This document shows positions 55,943 through 64,000 of a stretch of DNA of 64,000 bases, piece after piece; the first letter of the stretch is position 1, and every line of letters begins with the position of its first letter. The notes under the pieces are model-generated. The model saw only the letters and a list, made by a program, of their open reading frames with translations. It was not told the origin of the DNA and did not search any database. This DNA comes from Planococcus citreus (GTDB taxonomy: Bacteria > Bacillota > Bacilli > Bacillales_A > Planococcaceae). The stretch spans positions 26,601 to 90,600 of the forward strand of contig NZ_RCCP01000007.1 of the NCBI RefSeq assembly GCF_003664125.1, read 5' to 3'. The translations under genes were made by a program, and so were the position numbers.

Positions 55943-58143
55943 GGTATAGCCCCTTTCCAGGCGGAGCGGAGCGTTTCGACCGATTCATCGATCCAGACGG
56001 CTCCGTCTTCCCCTTTGACGATCATGCGATCACCCGTGACTTCACCGATTTTCCGTGCATCTTTCACTGTATCCTCGAATGCTTGTGCTTGCTCAGGCGA
56101 TACCGTGAGCAAAAAGCGCGATTGTGTTTCACTGAATAAAGCGGTCGTCTTGGAACCGGCAAGGCTTACGTCTACGCCAAGCCCGTTGCCGAAAGTCTTC
56201 TCAGCCAAAGCGACAGCGACGCCGCCTTCCGCTACGTCATGAGCCGACTGGACCAAGCCTTGCTGGATAGCAGTAAGGATAGCGGATTGGCGTTGTGCTT
56301 CGACGTCCAAATCGATAGATGGCGCTTTTCCGAAAATACGGCCTTCTACCATTTTCTGCAATTCGCTGCCGCCGAATTCTGTCATGCTGCCGCCGACAAG
56401 ATAGACGAAATCGCCTTGCTTTTTCGCATCTTGCGTCGTGACATGCTTCAAATCTTCGACAAGCCCGACAAGCCCGATCGTCGGCGTCGGATAAATCGCT
56501 GTACCGTTTGTTTCATTATATAAAGAGACGTTTCCGCCAATAACTGGTGCGTTCAATTGAAGGCAAGCTGCCGACATGCCGTCAGCCGCTTTTTCAAGCT
56601 GCCAGAAAATCTCAGGTTTTTCCGGGTTTCCGAAGTTCAGGCAATCGGTGATCGCAAGCGGGCGCCCGCCTGAGACGACGACGTTACGCGCCGCTTCTGC
56701 GACAGCGATCTTGCCGCCTGTTTCTGGGTCAAGGTAAATATAACGAGAGTTGCAATCCGTTGTCATCGCAAGGCCTTTATTCGTTCCGCGCACACGGATG
56801 ACTGCAGCGTCAGAGCCAGGTGAGACGACTGTGCTAGTACGCACTTGGTGATCGTATTGATTATAAACCCATTCTTTCGAAGCGATAGTCGGCTGCTTTA
56901 ATAATGAAACCAAGGTTGCTTGATGGTCTTCCACTTCCGGCTCTTCGTTCGGCAAGCTTTGGAATTCGCGGTAATATTCCGGCACGCTCGATTTTTGGTG
57001 ATAGACCGGCGCATCTTCTGCCAGTGCGTCGACCGGCACTTCTGCAACGATTTCGCCTTTATGCTTCAAGCGCAATGTGGAATCGTCCGTTACCCGTCCG
57101 ACTGTCACGGCATCCAGGCCGTATTTTTCGAACAGCTCGACGATTTCCGGTTCGCGCCCTTGTTTGACAACGATCAGCATGCGTTCCTGGGATTCCGACA
57201 GCATCATTTCGTAAGCCGTCATGCCCGTTTCGCGCTGCGGCACATGATCCAAATCCATCTCGATGCCAGATCCGGCTTTCGACGCCATTTCCGCTGAAGA
57301 TGAAGTGAGTCCTGCAGCACCCATATCCTGTATGCCGATGAGCGCATCGGATTTCACGAGTTCCAGGCAAGCTTCAAGGAGCAATTTCTCCATGAACGGA
57401 TCGCCCACTTGAACAGCTGGGCGTTTTTCATCAGATGCGTCCGTCAACTCTTCTGAAGCAAATGTCGCGCCGTGGATGCCGTCGCGGCCTGTTTTAGCGC
57501 CGACATACATGACCGGGTTGCCGGTTCCTTTAGCGACGCCTTTTTGGATATCTTTATGGTCGATCAAGCCGACGCACATCGCGTTGACAAGCGGGTTGCC
57601 ATCATACGATGCATCAAACTGCACTTCGCCTCCGACCGTCGGAATGCCGATGCAATTGCCGTAACCGGCGATGCCTGCGACCACTTCCTCGAACAAATAT
57701 TTGACGCGCGGCGTTTCAAGTTCGCCGAAACGCAAGGAGTTCAATAGCGCGATCGGACGAGCACCCATCGAGAACACGTCGCGGATGATGCCGCCGACGC
57801 CTGTCGCCGCTCCTTGGTAAGGTTCGATTGCAGACGGATGGTTATGGGATTCCATTTTGAATACAGCTGCCTGACCGTCGCCGATATCGACGATGCCAGC
57901 GCCTTCTCCTGGCCCCTGCAATACATGGTCGCCTTTAGTCGGGAATTTCGACAATACCGGCTTGGAATTTTTATAAGAACAATGTTCAGACCACATGACA
58001 GAAAACAAACCGGTTTCTGTGTAATTCGGCGTTCTGCCCAGGATGTCTTCGACCATTTGGAACTCGGCGTCCGATAAGCCCATCTGCTGGTAGATTTTCT
58101 GTTCTTTGATCTGTTGTGTGTTCGGCTCAAGCGTGACTGACAT
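55918..58143 (-). CDS. purL: FGAM synthase subunit PurL (small type)
   Basis: 741 residues from the ATG at 58143, with GGAGGG 6-7 bp upstream; the frame upstream of it overlaps purQ and has no site. This is the short PurL that works with separate PurQ and Pur[35 protein letters not shown] and [13 protein letters not shown] are the hallmark catalytic and ATP-binding segments. The complex converts FGAR to FGAM with ammonia from PurQ. The gene overlaps purQ by 17 bp. Confidence 0.98.
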   Translation of the reverse strand: MSVTLEPNTQQIKEQKIYQQMGLSDAEFQMVEDILGRTPNYTETGLFSVMWSEHCSYKNSKPVLSKFPTKGDHVLQGPGEGAGIVDIGDGQAAVFKMESHNHPSAIEPYQGAATGVGGIIRDVFSMGARPIALLNSLRFGELETPRVKYLFEEVVAGIAGYGNCIGIPTVGGEVQFDASYDGNPLVNAMCVGLIDHKDIQKGVAKGTGNPVMYVGAKTGRDGIHGATFASEELTDASDEKRPAVQVGDPFMEKLLLEACLELVKSDALIGIQDMGAAGLTSSSAEMASKAGSGIEMDLDHVPQRETGMTAYEMMLSESQERMLIVVKQGREPEIVELFEKYGLDAVTVGRVTDDSTLRLKHKGEIVAEVPVDALAEDAPVYHQKSSVPEYYREFQSLPNEEPEVEDHQATLVSLLKQPTIASKEWVYNQYDHQVRTSTVVSPGSDAAVIRVRGTNKGLAMTTDCNSRYIYLDPETGGKIAVAEAARNVVVSGGRPLAITDCLNFGNPEKPEIFWQLEKAADGMSAACLQLNAPVIGGNVSLYNETNGTAIYPTPTIGLVGLVEDLKHVTTQDAKKQGDFVYLVGGSMTEFGGSELQKMVEGRIFGKAPSIDLDVEAQRQSAILTAIQQGLVQSAHDVAEGGVAVALAEKTFGNGLGVDVSLAGSKTTALFSETQSRFLLTVSPEQAQAFEDTVKDARKIGEVTGDRMIVKGEDGAVWIDESVETLRSAWKGAIPCLLKSEA

Positions 58144-58810
58144 GTGATTCCCTCCACTGTTTGACGATTGATCTGAATAATGGCAAGCCGTCCGTTCCGC
58201 CAATCAAGTCGGAAACCGCACGTTCCGGATGCGGCATCATGCCAAGTACGTTGCCGCGTTCGTTGATGATGCCGGCAATGTTATTGCGGCTGCCGTTAAA
58301 ATCCTCTGCGTATGTGAAAACGATTTGATTATTGTCTTTTAAATGCTGGTATGTCGCATCGTCGCAATAATAATTGCCTTCCCCGTGAGCGACTGGAATG
58401 CGGATTTCTTCGCCTTCTTTGTATTCATTCGTGAACAAAGTGTGGGCGTTCTCTACTTTCAAGCTGACTGTGCGGCAAGTGAATTTCAAGTCTTTATTGC
58501 GCATTAGCATACCCGGAAGCAAGCCGGCTTCCGTCAGGATCTGGAATCCGTTACAGATGCCGAGAACCGGTTTGCCTTCTTCTGCTGCTTTGCGCACTTC
58601 GTCCATCACGCCTGAAAAACGGGCAATCGCTCCTGCGCGTAAATAATCCCCATATGAGAAACCGCCTGGAAGCAAGATTCCGTCATAGCCACTTAAGTCA
58701 TGCGTATCATGCCAGACATATTCCGCTTCTTCTCCGAGTTCATCCTTGATGGCGTGGTACATGTCCAAGTCACAATTCGACCCTGGGAAAACAATCACTG
58801 CGAATTTCAT
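58127..58810 (-). CDS. purQ: FGAM synthase glutaminase subunit PurQ
   Basis: 227 residues, a class I glutamine amidotransferase. The nucleophile Cys is in [10 protein letters not shown] (near 86), the N-terminal [11 protein letters not shown] forms the oxyanion region, and the His-Glu pair is in MMPHPERAV. It supplies ammonia to PurL. The start overlaps the purS stop by 4 bp, so purS, purQ and purL are translationally coupled in stoichiometric order. Confidence 0.98.
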   Translation of the reverse strand: MKFAVIVFPGSNCDLDMYHAIKDELGEEAEYVWHDTHDLSGYDGILLPGGFSYGDYLRAGAIARFSGVMDEVRKAAEEGKPVLGICNGFQILTEAGLLPGMLMRNKDLKFTCRTVSLKVENAHTLFTNEYKEGEEIRIPVAHGEGNYYCDDATYQHLKDNNQIVFTYAEDFNGSRNNIAGIINERGNVLGMMPHPERAVSDLIGGTDGLPLFRSIVKQWRESHVSHA

Positions 58811-59061
58811 TGCGAGACAACCTCCTCGATTTCATACCTGTAATCTTCAATCACCGTATTCGCAAGCATCCGGTTGCACAATTCATCGACCAACGCATCG
58901 ACATCACGTTCGCTATCCCCAATGACCAGTTCCAGGTATTTACCGATCCGGACATCCTGGACCTCGTCATAGCCCATCTTATGGAGCGATCCCATCACCG
59001 CGGAACCTTGTGGATCGAGTACACTTTCACGCAATGTCACATACACTTTTACTTTTTTCAT
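58807..59061 (-). CDS. purS: FGAM synthase subunit PurS
   Basis: 84 residues. A small alpha/beta protein of the PurS family (PF02700): [34 protein letters not shown] and the C-terminal [17 protein letters not shown]. It bridges PurQ and PurL in the Bacillus-type complex. The ATG overlaps the purC stop by one base (TGATG). Confidence 0.98.
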   Translation of the reverse strand: MKKVKVYVTLRESVLDPQGSAVMGSLHKMGYDEVQDVRIGKYLELVIGDSERDVDALVDELCNRMLANTVIEDYRYEIEEVVSQ

Positions 59062-59774
59062 CAGTTTTGTCCTCCCAGTCGAGATAAAATGAGTTCATAA
59101 GCATCCGTCAAATTGCCGAGGTTCCGGCGAAATACGTCTTTATCGAGTTTCTGTTTCGTTTCCTTATCCCATAGGCGGCACGTGTCGGGTGAAATTTCAT
59201 CAGCCAATAGGATTTCACCGTTTTCATCACGGCCAAATTCAATCTTGAAATCGACCAAATCGACACCGATTTCCTGGAAAAAGCCGATCAATACCTCATT
59301 GATCTTCCGCGCTTTGTCTTTCAAGACCGTCACTTCCTGCTCTGTCGCAAGTTCAAGCATGGCGACATGATCGTCCGTAATCAACGGATCGCCCAGCTCA
59401 TCGTCTTTCAAGTAAAACTCCACGACCGGCTTTTCGATCTCTTTGCCTTCTTCGAGTCCAAGTCGTTTCGCCATGCTGCCGGCGACGATATTGCGGACCA
59501 CTACTTCAATAGGTACGATGCTCACTTCGCGCACCAATTGCTCGCTATCGGACAACTGCTTCACAAAATGGGAAGCGATGCCGTTTGCTTTCAATTTCTC
59601 AAACAGCAAAGAGGTGATTTGATTGTTCAAGCGCCCTTTGCCTGAAATCTCTTCTTTCTTCTCTCCGTTGAACGCAGTGGCGGAATCTTTGTATTCCACC
59701 CAAAGAATGCCTTGCTCGTCCGTTTTATACAGGCGTTTCGCTTTTCCTTCGTACAATAGCTGAGCTTTTTCCAT
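59061..59774 (-). CDS. purC: SAICAR synthetase
   Basis: 237 residues, normal for the bacterial enzyme. LLYEGKAKRLYKT forms the ATP lid, VPIEVVVRNIVAGSMAKR the CAIR-binding part and LVDFKIEFGRDENG plus DEISPDTCRLWD the catalytic end (PF01259). It joins aspartate to CAIR. GGAGG is 10 bp before the ATG. It lies 15 bp after purB. Confidence 0.97.
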   Translation of the reverse strand: MEKAQLLYEGKAKRLYKTDEQGILWVEYKDSATAFNGEKKEEISGKGRLNNQITSLLFEKLKANGIASHFVKQLSDSEQLVREVSIVPIEVVVRNIVAGSMAKRLGLEEGKEIEKPVVEFYLKDDELGDPLITDDHVAMLELATEQEVTVLKDKARKINEVLIGFFQEIGVDLVDFKIEFGRDENGEILLADEISPDTCRLWDKETKQKLDKDVFRRNLGNLTDAYELILSRLGGQN

Positions 59775-59789
59775 GATTGATGCCTCCGT

Positions 59790-61085
59790 TTAATTTAATT
59801 CGAGACGGTTGAAGATCATATCGACTTGCTGCAAGTGGTGGTTGTAATCAAAGCAATCATCCAGCTCTTCTTTCGTCAGCTGGGAAGTGATCGTGTCGTT
59901 CGCTTCCACGACTTTACGGAACGAAGTCTGCGTTTCCCAAGCTTCCATCGCACAAGGCTGCACGGTATCGTATGCGGCTTCACGCGCCATTCCTTTGTCG
60001 ATCAATGTCAGAAGCACACGCTGAGAATAAATAAGGCCGAGTGTCGAATCCATATTGCGCTTCATGTTCTCGGGGAACACAGTCAAGTTTTTGACGATAT
60101 TGCCGAAGCGGTTGAGCATATAGTTCAACGCAATCGTTGCATCCGGCAAGATGACACGTTCAGCAGAGGAATGCGAGATATCGCGCTCATGCCATAGTGA
60201 GACGTTTTCATAAGCTGTCATCATATAGCCACGGATCAAGCGTGCAAGGCCAGTCATATTTTCAGAGCCGATCGGGTTGCGTTTATGCGGCATTGCCGAT
60301 GATCCTTTTTGCCCTTTGGCGAAAAACTCTTCAACTTCACGTGTTTCAGATTTTTGCAAACCACGGATTTCTGTCGCAAATTTTTCGATAGATGAAGCGA
60401 TCAACGCGAGCGTGCTCATATACTGCGCATGGCGGTCACGCTGCAAAGTTTGTGTGGAAATGCGCGATGCGGCGATTCCTAAGTTTTTACACACATACTC
60501 TTCAACAAACGGGTCGATATTCGCATACGTTCCAACCGCACCAGACATTTTGCCTGTTTCGATCGATTTCGCTGCTGCTTCAAAACGCTCCAAGTTACGT
60601 TTCATTTCCTCGTGCCAAAGCGCCAATTTTAAACCGAATGTCGTTGGCTCTGCATGAACACCGTGTGTACGGCCCATCATGACCGTCATTTTATGCTCTT
60701 TCGCTTTCACCGCTAGAATATCGATGAAGTTCGTCAAATCTTTGCGCAGGATTTCATTCGCCTGCTTCAACAGATAAGAAAGTGCCGTATCAACAACATC
60801 CGTTGACGTCAATCCGTAATGAACCCATTTGCGCTCTTCCCCAAGTGTCTCGGAAACCGCACGCGTAAAAGCAACGACGTCGTGGCGTGTCTCTTCTTCA
60901 ATCTCTAAGATACGGTCGACTGAAAACCCTGCATTCTCACGGATTTTCGCCACGTCTTCTTTTGGGATATCGCCGATTTCTGCCCAAGCTTCACATGCAA
61001 GGATTTCTACTTCCAACCATGCTTGGTATTTGTTTTCTTCTGTCCAAATGGCACCCATCTCCGGGCGTGTATAACGTGCGATCAT
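59790..61085 (-). CDS. purB: Adenylosuccinate lyase
   Basis: 431 residues. Fumarase/aspartase superfamily: [14 protein letters not shown] carries a catalytic region, [14 protein letters not shown] the active His, and the signature loop [16 protein letters not shown] the flexible Ser. It acts twice, on SAICAR and on adenylosuccinate, releasing fumarate. GGAGG precedes the ATG. It lies between purK and purC as in B. subtilis. Confidence 0.98.
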   Translation of the reverse strand: MIARYTRPEMGAIWTEENKYQAWLEVEILACEAWAEIGDIPKEDVAKIRENAGFSVDRILEIEEETRHDVVAFTRAVSETLGEERKWVHYGLTSTDVVDTALSYLLKQANEILRKDLTNFIDILAVKAKEHKMTVMMGRTHGVHAEPTTFGLKLALWHEEMKRNLERFEAAAKSIETGKMSGAVGTYANIDPFVEEYVCKNLGIAASRISTQTLQRDRHAQYMSTLALIASSIEKFATEIRGLQKSETREVEEFFAKGQKGSSAMPHKRNPIGSENMTGLARLIRGYMMTAYENVSLWHERDISHSSAERVILPDATIALNYMLNRFGNIVKNLTVFPENMKRNMDSTLGLIYSQRVLLTLIDKGMAREAAYDTVQPCAMEAWETQTSFRKVVEANDTITSQLTKEELDDCFDYNHHLQQVDMIFNRLELN

Positions 61086-61101
61086 AATCTATATCCTCCA
61101 A

Positions 61102-62226
61102 TTATTCCGGCCAAATGCCGGATGCGTCGATTTCGTTTAATGTTCGATCTATGTCTTCCGTCAAAATGGTCACATGCCCCATTTTGCGTTTATGTTTTGC
61201 TTCGTCCTTGCCGTATAAATGAATCGACCAGTCCGGATAATGTGCGATTTTCGTCGTGAGCGGCGCTACATGTTCTCCGAGCACATTGACCATAACAGCC
61301 GAACTCCAAAGCTTTGGTTCTCTTAACGGCCACCCGCAAATAGCGCGGATATGCTGATGGAACTGCGAGATGTTCGTCGCTTCAATTGAATAATGCCCTG
61401 AGTTATGAGGGCGCGGTGCCAGTTCGTTGACCAGGATTTCGCCATCCCGCAAAACGAACATTTCAACCGCAAGCGTTCCGACCATTTGTAGATGTTCAGC
61501 AATTGCTTCTGCCGCCTTTTTCGCTTTTGTCAGCGTTTCCTCGCCAACTCTTGCAGGGACGATTGTCTGATGAAGAATATGGTGTTTGTGGATATTCTCC
61601 CCAATCGGTAATATAGCCGTTTCACCTAAAGTATTGCGCTGGATGACAACCGATATCTCCATCGTGAAATCGATAAACGCTTCCGCGACACAATCCCCGT
61701 TCTGGAACAGGGCCTCCGCCTCTGATAACTGGTCTGCATTCTCCACAATTTGCTGGCCTTTGCCGTCATATCCACCTCTAGCCGTTTTAACGACAAAGGG
61801 ATAATCCAAAGTTTCAATCCGGCTTTTCAACTCTTCAAATGTAGAAGCTTCTATATAATCCGCTACCGGCACTCCGGCTTCCCGAATTTCCTTCTTCTCA
61901 AAAATCCGGTTCTGTGTGACGCCGATCAACTCAGCCCCTTGAGGCATATAAGCGATTTCAGCTAAATGGCGAAGTCCTTCCACATCAATATTTTCAAACT
62001 CATAAGTGATGACATCACTCACTTCCGCCAATTCTTCAAGCGCTTCTGAATCATTGAACGGGGCTACAATTTGAATATCCGCAACTTGCCCGGTGGGTGA
62101 ATCCATACCAGGATCCAAAACCGCAATTTTAAATCCTGCTTCCTTCGCTGCCAGTGCCATCATACGGCCTAACTGCCCGCCGCCGATAATACCGATTGTC
62201 TGTCCAGGTAAGATTGTTCTTGTCAT
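61102..62226 (-). CDS. purK: N5-carboxyaminoimidazole ribonucleotide synthase
   Basis: 374 residues, an ATP-grasp enzyme. [16 protein letters not shown] is the N-terminal nucleotide fold; [14 protein letters not shown] and [17 protein letters not shown] are the ATP and metal sites. It carboxylates AIR at N5 using bicarbonate and ATP, followed by PurE. The ATG overlaps the purE stop by 4 bp. Confidence 0.98.
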   Translation of the reverse strand: MTRTILPGQTIGIIGGGQLGRMMALAAKEAGFKIAVLDPGMDSPTGQVADIQIVAPFNDSEALEELAEVSDVITYEFENIDVEGLRHLAEIAYMPQGAELIGVTQNRIFEKKEIREAGVPVADYIEASTFEELKSRIETLDYPFVVKTARGGYDGKGQQIVENADQLSEAEALFQNGDCVAEAFIDFTMEISVVIQRNTLGETAILPIGENIHKHHILHQTIVPARVGEETLTKAKKAAEAIAEHLQMVGTLAVEMFVLRDGEILVNELAPRPHNSGHYSIEATNISQFHQHIRAICGWPLREPKLWSSAVMVNVLGEHVAPLTTKIAHYPDWSIHLYGKDEAKHKRKMGHVTILTEDIDRTLNEIDASGIWPE

Positions 62227-62711
62227 ACCAGTTCACCTGAACTTTCCAAAACGGCTTCTGCAGTCCGCTTGCGTCTAGCTAACAACGCTGCGGCTGCCTG
62301 TTCATCGACAGTCCCTAAAATTTGTGCAGCCAGTAAACCTGCATTTATTGCACCGGCTTTACCGATAGCAACTGTTGCGACTGGAACACCACCCGGCATT
62401 TGAACAATGGACAACAAGGAATCCAGGCCATTCAGCGCTTTTGACTGTACTGGAACACCGATAACCGGCAATGTCGTTTTAGCTGCAACCATTCCCGGCA
62501 GATGAGCAGCCCCACCAGCTCCGGCAATGATGACATGCAATCCTCTTCCTCGCGCTTCTTCAGCATAGCTGAACATTAAATCCGGCGTTCGATGAGCAGA
62601 TATCACTTTTTTTTCATAGCCGATCTTCAATTCATCCAAAACCTCACACGCATGTTTCATCGTTTCCCAATCACTCGAGCTTCCCATAATAATGCCGATT
62701 CGCGGATTCAT
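62223..62711 (-). CDS. purE: N5-CAIR mutase (class I PurE)
   Basis: 162 residues. [28 protein letters not shown] and [17 protein letters not shown] are the active-site loops of class I PurE (PF00731), which moves the carboxylate from N5 to C4. It is the first gene of the operon. AAAGAGAGG lies before the ATG. The leader in front carries a terminator, a purine riboswitch, a promoter and PurBox-like sites. Confidence 0.98.
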   Translation of the reverse strand: MNPRIGIIMGSSSDWETMKHACEVLDELKIGYEKKVISAHRTPDLMFSYAEEARGRGLHVIIAGAGGAAHLPGMVAAKTTLPVIGVPVQSKALNGLDSLLSIVQMPGGVPVATVAIGKAGAINAGLLAAQILGTVDEQAAAALLARRKRTAEAVLESSGELV

Positions 62712-62733
62712 TCGATAACCTCTCTTTCAAAAG

Positions 62734-62791
62734 TAAAAAGCCCTCAAATAAACTGCTCACATGACGTGAAAAGCAGTTTACTTAAGGACTT
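62734..62791 (-). terminator. Attenuator terminator of the pur operon leader
   Basis: On the minus strand AAGTAAACTGCT...AGCAGTTTATTT, extended by AGTCCT/AGGGCT, forms a long stem that ends in T5. It lies between the riboswitch and purE. Confidence 0.85.
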
Positions 62792-62861
62792 TGATTCAAC
62801 GAAAACATACGTGATGGCATAAAAAAGCACATCCTCCGTTATAAGTACCATAAGTTGCTTT

Positions 62862-62930
62862 CCCGCATAGTCCGGACATTTACGGTGTCCTGGTAGAGAC
62901 GCAGAAGCCAATTCTTCTGCATATATGGGG
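62862..62930 (-). promoter_or_regulatory. Purine (guanine-type) riboswitch aptamer
   Basis: On the minus strand P1 CCCCATA pairs with TATGCGGG. P2 GCAGAAG/CTTCTGC and P3 AGGACA/TGTCC enclose the conserved loops. Core junction sequences ATATAT, TCTCTACC, CCGTAAATGTCC and GGACTATG match the guanine aptamer. The discriminating residue is C in GACTAT (U would mean adenine), so guanine or hypoxanthine should be the ligand. Confidence 0.95.
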
Positions 62931-62941
62931 TTTCCTTATTA

Positions 62942-62970
62942 ATCATAACAAGATGGTTCATATGCGTCAA
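62942..62970 (-). promoter_or_regulatory. Sigma-A promoter of the pur operon
   Basis: On the minus strand TTGACG (62965-62970) and TATGAT (62942-62947) are exactly 17 bp apart. Transcription would start a few bases before the aptamer. Confidence 0.8.
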
Positions 62971-62973
62971 TGG

Positions 62974-63020
62974 TAAAGTCGAACGATAAACAAGACCTTT
63001 CTTTCAACGTTCGTGTTTTT
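62974..63020. promoter_or_regulatory. Two facing PurBox-like sites (PurR operator)
   Basis: The minus strand carries AAAAACACGAACGTTG (63005-63020). The plus strand carries TAAAGTCGAACGATAA (62974-62989). Both contain the central CGAAC of PurR boxes, face each other, and lie directly upstream of the -35 element, as in the B. subtilis pur operon. Confidence 0.75.
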
Positions 63021-63033
63021 TACCCATCATCTG

Positions 63034-63222
63034 CTATTTTTCGATTTTATTACCTTTAAACTTGATAATCTGACGGACAGGTACAGGCTCTCCATTAATT
63101 TCTTCAAATAAGGGCTCTTCTTTCCGGCTAACAGCCATATACCCTTCTTTTTTCATTCGGTTCAGACAGTCTTCCATCGTCTCGTGTTCCTGTACTTCGA
63201 ACCAAATCGTCTTTTTACTCAT
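63034..63222 (-). CDS. yebG: NETI motif-containing protein (YebG)
   Basis: 62 residues. [20 protein letters not shown] and the segment [16 protein letters not shown] match the small NETI-motif family (PF14044) found upstream of purE in Bacillus. Function is unknown. The start overlaps the yebE stop by 4 bp, and the two form a conserved pair. No terminator was seen between this gene and the pur promoter. Confidence 0.9.
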   Translation of the reverse strand: MSKKTIWFEVQEHETMEDCLNRMKKEGYMAVSRKEEPLFEEINGEPVPVRQIIKFKGNKIEK

Positions 63223-63770
63223 TTAAACAACCTACCTCTTTTCACTTGTTTTACCCAGAATCCACCATGGATCGTTTTCGGTTCATAGGCGATAATAAAA
63301 GCCTTAGGGTCTATTTCCTGGATGGTTTTGTATAATTTCAATTCCATTTTCCGGGGAGTCAAGATCTGCATGGCCTGCCGACCGCCATCTCTTCCATTTG
63401 CATCCCAATCGGTTACGCCATACCCTTGTTCACGCAATTTCCGGGGAAGATAATCACTTTCGTCATTACTAATAACATTAACAGTTATATAGCCAAGAGC
63501 CATTTTCTCTTCGATTTTAGAACCAATCACAACCCCAGATCCATAACCAATCGCATACGCAATTAAGTTTTGAATTTGATCCAAATTATCGAGTACCAGT
63601 CCAAGTCCTACTATATATATGACCACTTCGACCATGCTGACAAGCGCTGCTAAATAACGGAAGCCTTTTAGCGTCATAATCATTCGCACAGTAAAGAAAG
63701 TGACATAGACAATATTGATTGAAAATATTATGAGAACCATTAACCACGGATTAATATCCAATTTCTGCAC
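63219..63770 (-). CDS. yebE: DUF2179/UPF0316 membrane protein (YebE-like)
   Basis: 183 residues with three N-terminal membrane helices ([18 protein letters not shown], a second around [20 protein letters not shown], and a third around [18 protein letters not shown]) and a soluble C-terminal domain of the DUF2179 type. Function is unknown. Start choice is uncertain: a GTG at 63770 has AAGGAAAGG close by, and a TTG at 63761 has AAAGGGTG 6 bp upstream. It is coupled to yebG and located between an rRNA operon and pur. Confidence 0.88.
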   Translation of the reverse strand: MQKLDINPWLMVLIIFSINIVYVTFFTVRMIMTLKGFRYLAALVSMVEVVIYIVGLGLVLDNLDQIQNLIAYAIGYGSGVVIGSKIEEKMALGYITVNVISNDESDYLPRKLREQGYGVTDWDANGRDGGRQAMQILTPRKMELKLYKTIQEIDPKAFIIAYEPKTIHGGFWVKQVKRGRLFK

Positions 63771-63862
63771 CCTTTCCTTCGCAATTAAATTTCATATTAG
63801 GGTAATCAAAGTTCGAATGCAAGAGAGAATTGGCATTGTTTCGTGAAAAAAGCAAATGAAAC

Positions 63863-63901
63863 AAAAAAAGCCGTTACCGGAATGAACCGGTAACGGCCTT
63901 T
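63863..63901 (-). terminator. Terminator of the rRNA operon
   Basis: On the minus strand GGCCGTTACCGG-TTCA-TTCCGGTAACGGC followed by T7 lies just downstream of the 5S rRNA 3' end. Confidence 0.9.
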
Positions 63902-63907
63902 CTACTT

Positions 63908-64000
<93 letters not shown>

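Noticed and set aside
62734..62930. Adenine riboswitch
   Set aside because: The discriminating position is C (GACTAT), not U, and the downstream genes make purines.

Overview
The window looks like a chromosomal segment from a low-to-mid GC Gram-positive bacterium of the Bacillales, most likely Planococcaceae (Planococcus/Planomicrobium-like). The reasons are AGGAGG-type ribosome sites, T-box-free but riboswitch-rich leaders, Bacillus-type gene order, and intergenic repeats of a kind common in Bacillales. The lineage is inferred from family resemblance and synteny, not from a search. No phage, complete insertion sequence, CRISPR array or tRNA gene was seen.

Layout. Positions 1-3.8 kb hold the end of a metal P-type ATPase, a YihY/BrkB membrane protein with a YtxH-like partner, an alanine/glycine:cation symporter and a YfkK-like protein. 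3.8-4.4 kb is a tandem array of ~122-bp repeats. 4.4-6.7 kb is a two-gene methyltransferase/FAD-monooxygenase operon. 6.8-8.8 kb is a pseudouridine catabolism operon (psuK-psuG) whose kinase carries its own DNA-binding domain. 8.9-12.1 kb holds an M29 aminopeptidase, a tiny membrane protein, an MreB-family gene and a beta-carbonic anhydrase. 12.15-12.39 kb is a small MITE-like element inserted in a palindromic terminator. 12.4-17 kb holds DinB, GNAT, oligoendopeptidase F, a TspO-like protein and a methionine aminopeptidase. 17.2-18 kb is thiT behind a TPP riboswitch. 18-28.8 kb is accessory metabolism: M20 peptidase, GDSL lipase, a second M29 aminopeptidase, a DEAD-type helicase, an MFS pump with a divergent TetR regulator, an amidase, an FbpA-like small protein, an AAC(3)-I-like acetyltransferase and a flavodoxin. 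29-36.4 kb holds rlmD, cytochrome bd (cydA-cydB-cydS), NUDIX, dgkB, a thioredoxin-fold protein and a second repeat region (3 x 216 bp).

From 36.4 kb to the end nearly everything lies on the minus strand and follows the Bacillus subtilis order read from the right: 5S rRNA, yebE, yebG, purEKBCSQLFMNHD, a GNAT gene, yerA-yerB-yerC, pcrB-pcrA-ligA-camS, gatC-gatA-gatB. The pur operon encodes all steps from PRPP to IMP plus adenylosuccinate lyase. It is preceded by two facing PurBox-like sites, a strong sigma-A promoter, a guanine-type purine riboswitch and an intrinsic terminator, so repression and attenuation are both predicted.

The most unusual structures are non-coding: (1) a 238-bp element flanked by a 33-bp near-perfect direct repeat that is itself a bidirectional terminator carrying the stop codons of both convergent genes; (2) two tandem-repeat arrays in otherwise empty intergenic regions, one of which supplies the last codons of a methyltransferase; (3) a shared sequence module in opposite orientation in two distant intergenic regions; (4) a pair of sigma-B-like promoters with identical geometry; and (5) an operator-like palindrome in front of the HTH-fused pseudouridine kinase.
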